Of a stretch of 27,691 nt of DNA, positions 21,371-27,691 are shown piece after piece. The translations under genes were made by a program, and so were the position numbers. The DNA is from DATGEO01 sp035310015 (lineage in GTDB: Bacteria > Chloroflexota > Dormibacteria > Dormibacterales > Dormibacteraceae), in NCBI GenBank assembly GCA_035310015.1, contig DATGEO010000168.1, positions 1 to 27,691 of the forward strand, read 5' to 3'. Position 1 is the first letter of the stretch. Each line of letters opens with the position of its first letter. The notes under the pieces were generated by a model, which was not told the origin of the DNA, ran no database searches, and saw only the letters and a list, made by a program, of their open reading frames with translations.

Positions 21371-21778
21371 TTGCGGGATTACGAAGTTCTCTACATCGTC
21401 CGGCCGGACCTCGAAGACGACAAGGTCCAGGACGTCGTCAAGCGGGTGAACACGCTCATCGAACGATCGGGCGGCGCCGCCGACCAGACGAGTCTTTGGG
21501 GCAAGCGCAAGCTGGCCTATGAGGTGAAGCACCAGAAGGAAGGCTCGTACGTCCTCCAGGACTTCAAGATCGAGCCGAACCGCGTGCCCGAGCTCGAGTC
21601 GGCGCTGAAGATCACCGAGGAGGTGCTGCGGCACCTCATCGTCCGCAAGCCTGACAAGCCGTTACCGGCCCCCGTTGCGCCGCCGCCGGCGGAGGTCGTG
21701 CTGGAACCGGTCGCAGTCGAGTCCAGCGGCGACGCGGCGGAAGCACCAGTCGGTGATCGGGATCGGGAGGAGCGGTAA
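21371..21778 (+). CDS. rpsF: 30S ribosomal protein S6
   Basis: 135 aa. Residues 1-95 match S6 (RDYEVLYIVRPDLEDDK; LWGKRKLAYEVKHQKEGSYV; ALKITEEVLRHLIVRK). An extra tail of about 40 residues, rich in Pro, Ala and acidic residues, is probably disordered. S6 binds the central domain of 16S rRNA together with S18, whose gene is two down. TTG start at 21371 with AGGAAGGAGGG a few bases upstream. First gene of rpsF-ssb-rpsR; rplI, often the fourth member, does not follow. The leader carries a candidate S6:S18 motif. Confidence 0.96.
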   Translation: MRDYEVLYIVRPDLEDDKVQDVVKRVNTLIERSGGAADQTSLWGKRKLAYEVKHQKEGSYVLQDFKIEPNRVPELESALKITEEVLRHLIVRKPDKPLPAPVAPPPAEVVLEPVAVESSGDAAEAPVGDRDREER

Positions 21779-22246
21779 ATGTCCAACCTCAACAAGGCGC
21801 TGCTCATCGGCCGGCTGACCAAGGACCCCGAGATGCGCTACACGCCCAGCGGCACGGCGGTGACGAACTTCAGCATCGCCACGAACCGCTGGTCGACCGG
21901 GCCCGACGGCGAACGCAAGGAGATCCCCGAGTACCACAACATCGTGGCTTACAACGCCGGCAAGAGAAACCTGGCCGAGATCGTGGCGCAGTACACGCGC
22001 AAGGGCGCGCTCGTCTTCATCGAGGGCCGCATCCAGACGCGTTCCTGGGAAGGTCAGGATGGTCAGAAACGGCGCACCACCGAGATCATCGCCAACGACG
22101 TGCAGTTCCTCGAGCCTCGTGGCGCGGGGGCGGGTCCCGGTTCCGGCGTGCCCGCGGGCCGCGGTGCGGCCGCGGCGCACAGCGATGACGTTCCCGGCGG
22201 AGACGACGTCCCGCGCGACGTCGACCCCGACGACATCCCGTTCTAG
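21779..22246 (+). CDS. ssb: Single-stranded DNA-binding protein
   Basis: 155 aa. An N-terminal OB fold (residues 1-110) starts NLNKALLIGRLTKDPEMRYT and includes the TNFSIATNR strand, YHNIVAYN and LVFIEGRIQTRSWEGQDG. A Gly/Pro/Ala-rich linker leads to the acidic tip DPDDIPF, which recruits replication and repair partners. The ATG follows the rpsF stop directly, with GGGAGGAGCGG as ribosome site inside the rpsF end. It coats single-stranded DNA in replication, recombination and repair. Confidence 0.96.
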   Translation: MSNLNKALLIGRLTKDPEMRYTPSGTAVTNFSIATNRWSTGPDGERKEIPEYHNIVAYNAGKRNLAEIVAQYTRKGALVFIEGRIQTRSWEGQDGQKRRTTEIIANDVQFLEPRGAGAGPGSGVPAGRGAAAAHSDDVPGGDDVPRDVDPDDIPF

Positions 22247-22261
22247 GAGAGATTCACAGAC

Positions 22262-22543
22262 ATGGCATCCAGCTCACCCCGTCCACCCCAGCGCGAGTCG
22301 AGCGGCGGAGGTCCGCGCGGGCCGAAGCGGCAGCACCGCAAGGTCTGCAGCTTCTGCGTCGAGAAGATCAGCCACATCGACTACAAGGAGATCTCGCGCC
22401 TGCGCCGCTTCGTGAGCGACCGCGGCAAGATCCTTCCTCGGCGCGTGACCGGCACGTGCGCCAAGCACCAGCGGCCGCTGACGACCGCGCTCGAGCGCGC
22501 GCGCGCCATCGCCCTCCTGCCGTACACGACCGAATCTCATTGA
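22262..22543 (+). CDS. rpsR: 30S ribosomal protein S18
   Basis: 93 aa. A disordered basic N-terminus of about 28 residues is followed by the S18 core: KVCSFCVEKISHIDYKEI, LRRFVSDRGKILPRRVTGTCAKHQR, then LTTALERARAIALLPY. Cysteines at CSFC and at TCAKH suggest a zinc-binding (C+) form (inference). It pairs with S6 on 16S rRNA. It begins 15 bp after ssb; AGGAGA lies upstream. A GC-rich hairpin repeat right after its stop may end the operon. Confidence 0.96.
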   Translation: MASSSPRPPQRESSGGGPRGPKRQHRKVCSFCVEKISHIDYKEISRLRRFVSDRGKILPRRVTGTCAKHQRPLTTALERARAIALLPYTTESH

Positions 22544-22549
22544 GCGATC

Positions 22550-22590
22550 CCCTCTCCCGGTCGCGGGAGAGGGTTAGGGTGAGGGTCGGG
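22550..22590. repeat. REP-like GC-rich hairpin repeat, copy 1
   Basis: A perfect 10-bp stem, CCCTCTCCCG (22550-22559) with CGGGAGAGGG (22564-22573), is followed by TTAGGGTGAGGGT. A diverged copy lies at 23787-23827. It may also end the rpsF operon transcript. Short elements of this kind are scattered in many GC-rich genomes. Confidence 0.6.
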
Positions 22591-22634
22591 TTAAAATCAC
22601 CCGGCCGCCAAGACCCTCCATAGGAGCGCGCCCG

Positions 22635-23786
22635 ATGACTTTCACCACCCAGCTACGCATTCCCGGCCCCACGCCGCTGCCCGAGCGTGTCGTGCGGGCG
22701 ATGAACCGGCCGCTGATCGACCACCGCGGGCCGGAGTTCGCGGCCATCCTGGCCGAGGTCACGGCGGGCGCGAAGCGGGTGTTCAAGACGAACGCCGACC
22801 TGCTGCTGCTCACGTCCTCGGGCACCGGCGGCCTCGAGTCCGCGGTCGCGAACCTGGTGTCGCCGGGCGATGAGGTCGTGGTCGCGCTGTGCGGGAACTT
22901 CGGCGAGCGATTCGCCGCGCTGGCGGCCGCGTACGGCACGGACGTGGTGCGGCTCGAGTTCGAATGGGGACAGCCCGTCGAGCCCGACGACCTGGCGCAC
23001 GTGCTCGCGCAGCACCCCACGGCCAAAGTCGTCCTGCTTACGCACAACGAGACTTCGACCGGCCTCACCAACCCGCTGGCTCAGCTCGCGCGCGTGGCGC
23101 GCGACGCCAACCGGATCGTGGTCGTCGACGGCGTGAGCTCGATCAGCTCGATCGCGATCGAGACCGACGCGTGGGGAATCGACGTCGCGGTCAGCGGCTC
23201 GCAGAAGGGATGGATGGCGCCTCCCGGCATCGCCCTGGTCAGCGTCAGCGACCTCGCGTGGGAGCAGCAGGCGAAGGCGCGCGCGCCGCGCTTCTACTTC
23301 GACTGGAAGGAAGCCAAGACATGGGCGGACAAGGGCATGACGCCTTTCACGCCCGCGATCCCGGTCGCCTTCGCGCTGCAGGAAGGCCTGCACATGCTCG
23401 AAGAGGAAGGCCTCGACAACGTCTACGAGCGCCACGCACGATTGGCGCGCGCGACCCAGGCCGGGTTGAAGGCTCTGGGCTTCCAGCTCTTCGCGAAAGA
23501 AGGATTTCGCTCCAACACCGTGACGTCGGCGCTGCCCCCACCGGGGCTCGACGTCAGCGCTTTGCGCAAGCTGCTCAACGCGAAGTACGGCGTGGTGATC
23601 GCCGGCGGCCAGGGCAAGATGACCGGCAAGATGGTGCGCGTCGGCCACCTTGGCGCGGTCGCGGAGGGCGACGTGGTCCAGGTGCTGTGGGCCATGGAGC
23701 AGGCGCTCGAGGAGCTGGACATCGCGCCCGCGGACGGCCGCTCGGTGGCCGCGGTGACGGCCTCCCTGCAGAGCGTCCCTGCCTAA
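22635..23786 (+). CDS. Class V aminotransferase, probable phosphoserine/serine-glyoxylate type
   Basis: 383 aa PLP enzyme of the SGAT/AGT/phosphoserine aminotransferase group. Visible are RIPGPTPLPERV at the N-terminus, the cofactor phosphate loop TSSGTGGLESA, D165 in VVVDGVSS (pyridine nitrogen) and the Schiff-base lysine K191 in SGSQKGWM. The motif order fits small-subunit aminotransferases that serve as SerC in many thermophiles and Chloroflexota. serA follows 69 bp later, so conversion of 3-phosphohydroxypyruvate to phosphoserine is the most likely role; serine-glyoxylate transamination is the alternative. An AGGAG lies nine bases before the ATG, and TAAAAT at 22592-22597 may be its -10 box. 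Confidence 0.9.
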   Translation: MTFTTQLRIPGPTPLPERVVRAMNRPLIDHRGPEFAAILAEVTAGAKRVFKTNADLLLLTSSGTGGLESAVANLVSPGDEVVVALCGNFGERFAALAAAYGTDVVRLEFEWGQPVEPDDLAHVLAQHPTAKVVLLTHNETSTGLTNPLAQLARVARDANRIVVVDGVSSISSIAIETDAWGIDVAVSGSQKGWMAPPGIALVSVSDLAWEQQAKARAPRFYFDWKEAKTWADKGMTPFTPAIPVAFALQEGLHMLEEEGLDNVYERHARLARATQAGLKALGFQLFAKEGFRSNTVTSALPPPGLDVSALRKLLNAKYGVVIAGGQGKMTGKMVRVGHLGAVAEGDVVQVLWAMEQALEELDIAPADGRSVAAVTASLQSVPA

Positions 23787-23827
23787 ACTCCCTCTCCCTC
23801 GGGGGAGGAGGGGCGGGAGTGAGGGTG
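23787..23827. repeat. REP-like GC-rich repeat, copy 2
   Basis: CTCCCTCTCCC, then GGGGGAGGAGGGG, then GGGAGTGAGGGTGA. It shares the CCCTCTCCC core and the trailing GTGAGGGT with the element at 22550-22590, with changes that keep a hairpin. It fills the gap between the aminotransferase gene and the serA promoter. Confidence 0.55.
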
Positions 23828-23843
23828 ATCAATCTTCCTTAAC

Positions 23844-23849
23844 TACACT
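23844..23849 (+). promoter_or_regulatory. -10 box TACACT six bases before the serA ATG
   Basis: TACACT ends six bases before ATG 23856. The transcription start would fall on the start codon, implying a leaderless serA mRNA. No Shine-Dalgarno is present. Confidence 0.5.
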
Positions 23850-23855
23850 CGTCTG

Positions 23856-25436
23856 ATGGCGCGGATCCTGGTCGCCGACCCGCTGGCCGAGGACGGCCTC
23901 GCGCGCCTGCGCCGTGAAGGCGAGGTCGTGGTCGCGAGCAAGCTCGCGGAGAAGGAGCTCGTCGAGAGGATCGGCGACTTCGACGCGCTGGTCGTGCGCA
24001 GCGAGACGAAGGTCACGGCGCCGGTGCTCGAGGCGGGCAAGAAGCTGCGCGTGGTCGGACGAGCCGGCGTGGGCGTGGACAACATCGACGTCGCCGCCGC
24101 GACGCGCCACGGCATTCTCGTCGTCAACGCGCCCCGCGGCAACATCGTCGCCGCGGCCGAGCACACCATCGCGCTGGTGCTCGCGCTGGCGCGGTCGGTG
24201 CCCCAGGCCGACGCGTCGGTGCGGCGCGGCGAGTGGACGCGTTCGAAGTTCACCGGCGTCGAGATCCGCGGCAAGACGCTGGGCGTGATCGGGCTCGGCA
24301 ACGTCGGTTCCGAGGTGTCGAAGCGCGCGCACGGCCTGGAGATGGACGTCATCGCCTTCGACCCGGTCGTGTCCGTGGACCGCGCGGAGCTGTTCAACGT
24401 GGAGCTCGTCTCGCTCGACGACCTGCTGCAGCGGGCGGATTTCGTGACCATCCACGTGCCGCTGGTCGAAGCCAACCGCGGGCTCATCGGCGCGCGAGAG
24501 CTGGGCCTGATGAAGCCCACCGCGCGGCTCGTGAACACCGCGCGCGGAGGCATCGTCGACGAGGCGGCGCTGTACCAGGCCCTGAAGGCCGGCCGCCCGG
24601 CCGCGGCGGCGGCCGACGTGTTCGATCTCGAGCCGCCGGGCGAGAATCCACTTTTCACGCTGCCGAACTTCATCGGCACGCCTCACATCGCGGCCTCGAC
24701 CGTCGAGGCGCAGGCGTCGGTTGCGTTCGACGTCGCCGAGGAGGTGGCGGCCGTGCTTGCGGGCGACCTCCCGCGCTACGCGGTCAACGCGCCGTCGCTG
24801 CCGCCGGAAGAGCTTGCCTATCTGCGGCCGTTCGCGGACCTGACCGAGCGCCTCGCATCGCTGCACCGCCAGCTGTTCGGCGGGCGTGCGGGCGGCCTGG
24901 AGCTCGAGTTCGAAGGCCAGCTGGCGCAGCACGACGTGAACCTGCTGACCGCGGCGGCGGTCAAGGGCATGCTGCAGGATTTCACCGAGGACCGCATCAA
25001 CGCCGTGAACGCGCGCCTCATCGCGTCGGCGCGCGGAATGAACATCGTCGAGCGGCGCACGCCCGCGCGCGGTTCGTACACCAGCCTCGTGACGCTGAAG
25101 CTGCAGGGCCACGAGATCGCGGGCACGCTGCTGATGGGCGAGCCCCGCGTCGTTCGCATCGACTCGTTCCGCGTCGACCTGCATCCCGAAGGCCGCTTCC
25201 TCGTCAGCCGGCACGAGGACCGGCCGGGAATCGTCGGTCGCGTGGGCACGATCCTCGGCCAGCACGACGTGAACATCGCGAGCATGCTCGTCGGCCGCGA
25301 CGCGCCGCGCGGCCGCGCGATGATGATCCTGGCCGTCGACGACGCGGTGCAGTCGTCGGTGCTCGACCACCTGCGCGAGGTCGACGGGATGTCCGACCTG
25401 CACTACGTCGAGCTGAAGGGAGGAACCGATAGCTGA
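23856..25436 (+). CDS. serA: D-3-phosphoglycerate dehydrogenase
   Basis: 526 aa, first enzyme of serine synthesis (3-phosphoglycerate to 3-phosphohydroxypyruvate with NAD). The Rossmann motif GLGNVG lies at 146-151, and the catalytic residues R230 (NTARGG), E259 (DLEPP) and H277 (TPHIAA) are present. After the catalytic core comes the intervening ASB domain (about 315-445) and a C-terminal ACT domain (about 448-525, RFLVSRHEDRPGIVGRVGTIL), the long form found in actinobacteria and many others; the ACT domain usually senses serine. The ATG at 23856 is directly preceded by a -10 box. Its stop lies inside the start region of the DUF1015 gene. Confidence 0.97.
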   Translation: MARILVADPLAEDGLARLRREGEVVVASKLAEKELVERIGDFDALVVRSETKVTAPVLEAGKKLRVVGRAGVGVDNIDVAAATRHGILVVNAPRGNIVAAAEHTIALVLALARSVPQADASVRRGEWTRSKFTGVEIRGKTLGVIGLGNVGSEVSKRAHGLEMDVIAFDPVVSVDRAELFNVELVSLDDLLQRADFVTIHVPLVEANRGLIGARELGLMKPTARLVNTARGGIVDEAALYQALKAGRPAAAAADVFDLEPPGENPLFTLPNFIGTPHIAASTVEAQASVAFDVAEEVAAVLAGDLPRYAVNAPSLPPEELAYLRPFADLTERLASLHRQLFGGRAGGLELEFEGQLAQHDVNLLTAAAVKGMLQDFTEDRINAVNARLIASARGMNIVERRTPARGSYTSLVTLKLQGHEIAGTLLMGEPRVVRIDSFRVDLHPEGRFLVSRHEDRPGIVGRVGTILGQHDVNIASMLVGRDAPRGRAMMILAVDDAVQSSVLDHLREVDGMSDLHYVELKGGTDS

Positions 25437-26574
25437 TCTCCGGGCGCTGCCCGGGATTCGCTACGCCGACACCTCGTCGCTGACCCGGCTGGTGGCGCCG
25501 CCGTACGACGTCATCCCCGACGTCGACGTCGAGCGCTACCTGTCGCTGTCGACGCACAACGTGATTCGGCTGATCCGGCCGGGCGCCGGCTACGAGGGCG
25601 CCGCGGCCACACTGGAGGCGTGGCTGAAGGAAGGCATCCTGCAGACCGACGCCCCATCGATGTACGTGCACGAGGTCGACGTGGCGCCCGGCCGTACGCG
25701 GCGGGACCTCATCGCCGCCCTCCGCCTCGAGCCCTACGACCGCGGCGTCGTGCTGCCGCACGAGCGCACCCATCGCGGCCCGAAGGAGGACCGGCTGGCG
25801 CTCATTCGCGCGACCCGGGCGAGCCTGGAGCCGCTCTGGTTCGTGTACGACGGGGCGGGCACCTCGATCCGTGAGCTGCTGGCGCAGGGCGCCGCCGGCG
25901 ACCCGCTCGCGACCTTCGCCGACTCGGAAGGCCTGGCCCAGCGGCTCTGGCAGGTTGCATCAGGCGCGCTGACCGCCCAGCTGCACGCCGCGCTCGCCGC
26001 CCTCCCGCTGCTGATCGCCGACGGCCACCACCGCTACGAGACGACGCTCGCCTACTCCCAGGAGATGGGAGGCGCCGCCGACGCCGCCTCGCGGTTCACT
26101 CTGGCACTCCTGACCGACATCGACGACCCGGGCCTCGAGGTGCTGCCGACACACCGGGTCATGAAGGCCGGCGTCGCGGTCACGGGCGGCGAGCCGGCGG
26201 AGTCCCTGGCCGAGACCCTGGCCGCGGTCAAGGGGAAGGTGGCGGCCGGCGCCTACCGCGACGGCCACTTCCAGGTGCTGCCTCTCGAGGGCGAGATGGC
26301 GGTCGTCGAGCTCCACCGCCAGGTCATCGACAACATCCTCGGGAAGCGCAGCGCCGAGGAGTACCTGCTCTACACGCGCGACGCCGAAGAGGCGGTGCGG
26401 ATGGTCGACGAGGGGGTCGGAGTGGCGGCGTTCTTTTTGGACGCGCCGGACCTGCGGAAAGTTTTGAAGCTGGCCCGGGAAGGGAACACTCTTCCCCAGA
26501 AGAGCACGTATTTCCACCCCAAACCGCCGTCAGGGATGGTGATGCACCGTCTCGACGCCGGCCGATCCCTATAG
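25429..26574 (+). CDS. DUF1015 family protein, probably with a non-standard start codon
   Basis: About 381 aa, DUF1015/COG4198. Motifs include LPGIRYADTSSLTRLVAPPYDVI at the N-terminus (quoted segments LPGIRY and APPYDVI), HERTHRGPKEDRLAL and LLIADGHHRYETTLAY. Function not established; the family often sits beside serine-pathway genes. The family-conserved N-terminus is encoded upstream of the first ATG/GTG/TTG (GTG 25492). In this frame an in-frame TGA lies at 25414-25416, and the only well-placed candidate is ATA 25429, five bases after GGAGG (25419-25423). The start region overlaps the serA stop by 8 bp. If GTG 25492 were used, the protein would lose 21 family residues. Start marked as ATA by inference. 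Confidence 0.8.
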   Translation: MADLRALPGIRYADTSSLTRLVAPPYDVIPDVDVERYLSLSTHNVIRLIRPGAGYEGAAATLEAWLKEGILQTDAPSMYVHEVDVAPGRTRRDLIAALRLEPYDRGVVLPHERTHRGPKEDRLALIRATRASLEPLWFVYDGAGTSIRELLAQGAAGDPLATFADSEGLAQRLWQVASGALTAQLHAALAALPLLIADGHHRYETTLAYSQEMGGAADAASRFTLALLTDIDDPGLEVLPTHRVMKAGVAVTGGEPAESLAETLAAVKGKVAAGAYRDGHFQVLPLEGEMAVVELHRQVIDNILGKRSAEEYLLYTRDAEEAVRMVDEGVGVAAFFLDAPDLRKVLKLAREGNTLPQKSTYFHPKPPSGMVMHRLDAGRSL

Positions 26575-26575
26575 T
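26570..26575 (+). promoter_or_regulatory. -10-like TATAGT over the DUF1015 stop
   Basis: TATAGT overlaps the TAG stop of the DUF1015 gene and lies 17 nt before ATG 26593. It could start a short-leader transcript for the zinc-ribbon and thioredoxin genes. No clear -35 box. Confidence 0.4.
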
Positions 26576-26592
26576 TAGGACCCCCAAGACAG

Positions 26593-26922
26593 ATGCCCAC
26601 TTACGGATACCGCTGCAGGACCTGCGGCAACGAGTTCGAGATCCTGCAGAAGATGTCAGACGCGCCCCTCAAAACCTGCCCGAAGTGCTCGGGCGAGCTC
26701 CAGAAGCTGGTCTACCCGACCGGCGTGATCTTCAAGGGCAGCGGTTTCTACAAGACGGACTACAAGTCCGCATCCAGCGGTTCTGGAGAGTCAGGCTCCA
26801 ACGGCTCGAAATCGAGCTCCGAGAAGCCGGGCGAGGCCAAACCGTCGGGAGAGGCCAAATCGGAGCCCAAGTCGGAGCCCAAGACGGAATCGAAGACGGC
26901 GAAATCGGATTCAGATAGTTAA
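26593..26922 (+). CDS. FmdB-family zinc ribbon protein
   Basis: 109 aa. The N-terminal 45 residues are a CxxC...CxxC zinc ribbon (YGYRCRTCGNEFEI with C8 and C11; TCPKCSG with C29 and C32), followed by the family's conserved PTGVIFKGSGFYKTDY. The last 50 residues are a low-complexity Ser/Glu/Lys/Pro tail built on repeats of the SEPK type, probably disordered. FmdB proteins were named after a formamidase-linked regulator; their true role is unknown. Thioredoxin follows 12 bp downstream. Confidence 0.9.
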   Translation: MPTYGYRCRTCGNEFEILQKMSDAPLKTCPKCSGELQKLVYPTGVIFKGSGFYKTDYKSASSGSGESGSNGSKSSSEKPGEAKPSGEAKSEPKSEPKTESKTAKSDSDS

Positions 26923-26934
26923 GAAGGTATTTGC

Positions 26935-27267
26935 ATGGGAGACATCCAGACCGTCAGCGATTCAGATTTCGAGACCAAGGTCCTCAAGGCCGACAAGCCG
27001 GTGCTGGTCGACTTCTGGGCGACCTGGTGTGGGCCGTGCCGAATGATCGCGCCCATCGTGGAGCAGATCCACGGCGAGCTCGGCGACAAGGTGCAGGTCA
27101 TGAAGATGGACATCGACCAGAACCCGTCGACGCCGATGCAGCTCGGGATCATGTCGATCCCGACCGTGATCATCTTCAAGGACGGAAAGGCCGCGGACCG
27201 GACCGTGGGCTACCGTCCCAACATGAAGGGCGACCTCAAGGCCAAGCTCGAGGCGCTCATCTCGTAA
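26935..27267 (+). CDS. trxA: Thioredoxin
   Basis: 110 aa, a complete thioredoxin fold. The redox site is WCGPC (C32, C35) in VDFWATWCGPCRMIAP, and the cis-proline loop is MSIPTVIIF. It is a general cytoplasmic disulfide reductase. AAGAAGGT lies before the ATG. It shares an operon with the zinc-ribbon gene, and a short hairpin (27267-27285) starts at its stop. No Sec-type replacement of the active-site cysteines is seen. Confidence 0.96.
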   Translation: MGDIQTVSDSDFETKVLKADKPVLVDFWATWCGPCRMIAPIVEQIHGELGDKVQVMKMDIDQNPSTPMQLGIMSIPTVIIFKDGKAADRTVGYRPNMKGDLKAKLEALIS

Positions 27268-27285
27268 GCCGACTAGTAGTCGGCT
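27267..27285. terminator. Inverted repeat at the trxA stop
   Basis: Arms AGCCGACTA (27267-27275) and TAGTCGGCT (27277-27285) pair perfectly around one base; an effective loop of three to five bases would form. No T-run follows, so termination strength is unclear. Confidence 0.45.
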
Positions 27286-27288
27286 GAG

Positions 27289-27405
27289 GTGGCGCAGCTC
27301 GCAGAGTTCCGCCTCCGCTTTCTCGAGCGCAGCGACGACCTTGCGCTCTTCGCCGACATCAGCGACAAGGACGTCGAGCAGCTGAAGCCGTACTCGGAGG
27401 GCTAG
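27289..27405 (+). CDS. Possible 38-aa ORF between trxA and selC
   Basis: GTG 27289 to TAG 27405 encodes 38 residues (begins MAQLAEFRLRFLERSDDLAL, ends QLKPYSEG). The charged, helix-like composition and GC-rich third positions resemble coding sequence. No ribosome site is clear, and it starts inside the end of the trxA hairpin. It could be a remnant of a longer gene. Family not recognised. Confidence 0.3.
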   Translation: MAQLAEFRLRFLERSDDLALFADISDKDVEQLKPYSEG

Positions 27406-27433
27406 CGCCGCTGCGTTAACCTAGCCGCGAGCT

Positions 27434-27533
27434 GGGGATGTTCGGCGGCTGGTGCCGCCCGCGGTCTTCAAAACTGATCGAGAGGCGCCGATGACGCGTC
27501 TCTGGTGGGTTCGATTCCCATCCATCCCCGCCA
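27434..27533 (+). tRNA. selC: tRNA-Sec (selenocysteine), anticodon TCA
   Basis: A 100-nt tRNA with the marks of bacterial tRNA-Sec. The acceptor GGGGATG (27434-27440) pairs with CATCCCC (27523-27529), followed by G and encoded CCA (27531-27533). A long 6-bp D-stem, GGCGGC with GCCGCC, closes a 4-nt TGGT loop. The anticodon TCA is at 27468-27470 in the loop CTTCAAA. A long variable arm (GAGAGGCG with CGCGTCTC, one mismatch) and a T-arm with TTCGATT complete it. The acceptor plus T-stem totals 13 positions, as expected for tRNA-Sec. It decodes UGA as selenocysteine with SelA, SelB and SelD, none of which is in the window. Five Ts follow directly and may end transcription. Confidence 0.93.
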
Positions 27534-27643
27534 TTTTTCAGCGCCGTGACAGCCAAGAGGGCCTGTTGCCGAACTCCTGACTCTGGGCGAGAATTTCGCT
27601 AACGCCTTCATCGCAGCCAACGTTCCAGTAGGAGGTGCCGGCC

Positions 27644-27691
27644 ATGATGGGCCACAAGACGGTCGAGCCGAAGCTGTACGTGAGCTTCTCG
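27644..27691 (+). mobile_element. Probable IS transposase, first 16 codons
   Basis: ATG 27644 has AGGAGGT (27630-27636) seven bases upstream and opens a frame that runs off the window. It reads MMGHKTVEPKLYVSFS, which resembles the N-terminus of IS1182/IS5-type transposases (a short MMG start, then a K-L-Y-x-x-FS stretch). Only 16 residues are visible, so the family is tentative. The left end of the element should lie in the roughly 110 bp between selC and this start. Two ATG codons in a row leave the start uncertain by one codon. Confidence 0.5.

Noticed and set aside
23829..25403. 524-codon minus-strand frame over serA
   Set aside because: High GC keeps the opposite strand open; serA on the plus strand has all catalytic motifs.
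26593..27267. Selenoprotein with in-frame TGA near selC
   Set aside because: The zinc-ribbon and thioredoxin genes have intact Cys sites and normal stops; no TGA-interrupted frame with continued homology was found.
1..27691. CRISPR array or rRNA genes
   Set aside because: No regularly spaced direct repeats and no rRNA-like conserved segments were seen.

Overview
The window is GC-rich bacterial chromosome, dense with genes on both strands. The gene families (DUF5679, DUF1015, DUF2127, FmdB-type zinc ribbon, an EF-G-like GTPase without the catalytic histidine, an rpsF-ssb-rpsR cluster), the frequent GTG/TTG starts and the -10 boxes sitting almost on the start codon suggest a soil bacterium of the Chloroflexota/Dormibacterota type. 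That placement is inference from gene content, not a phylogeny.

Layout. (1) Positions 1-4272 are visibly lower in GC than the rest. They hold the N-terminal half of a membrane sensor (minus strand, cut by the window edge), a divergent NarL-type response regulator, a 23-codon leader ORF followed by an intrinsic-terminator-like hairpin, and a three-part protein: membrane sensor, HD-GYP phosphodiesterase and MFS transporter in one chain. (2) 4297-8200 is a tightly overlapping run: AI-2E-type permease, metallophosphoesterase, and a GT87-GT2 glycosyltransferase fusion. A convergent DUF2127 gene overlaps its 3' end. (3) 8813-10585 holds a universal stress protein with a 70-aa membrane protein (minus), two tandem TrkA-N proteins (plus) and a 47-aa DUF5679 protein (minus). 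(4) 10670-13169 is a four-gene minus-strand operon: PfkB kinase, PHP phosphoesterase, an unknown protein and an NTF2-like protein. (5) 13389-15403 is a GlpA-like FAD dehydrogenase with a translationally coupled [4Fe-4S] protein. (6) 15561-17585 is the EF-G-like GTPase. (7) 17686-20557 holds a small protein, an HTH-M24 aminopeptidase fusion, a CxxC protein and an XRE-TPR regulator. (8) 20569-22543 holds a membrane-anchored His-rich protein divergent from rpsF-ssb-rpsR; the rpsF leader carries a plausible S6:S18-binding hairpin. (9) 22635-26574 is a serine-biosynthesis block (class V aminotransferase, serA) with a DUF1015 gene that seems to lack a normal start codon; diverged GC-rich repeats lie on both sides of the aminotransferase. 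(10) 26593-27691 holds an FmdB-like zinc ribbon, thioredoxin, a selenocysteine tRNA (selC, anticodon TCA) and the first 16 codons of what looks like an insertion-sequence transposase.

How it fits together. The left block looks like a signalling and efflux module in which cyclic-di-nucleotide turnover is covalently joined to a transporter, possibly under translational attenuation. It is the best candidate for something undescribed. The remainder is mainly housekeeping and central metabolism. The selC gene implies that the organism makes selenoproteins, although no selA, selB or TGA-containing gene was recognised here.
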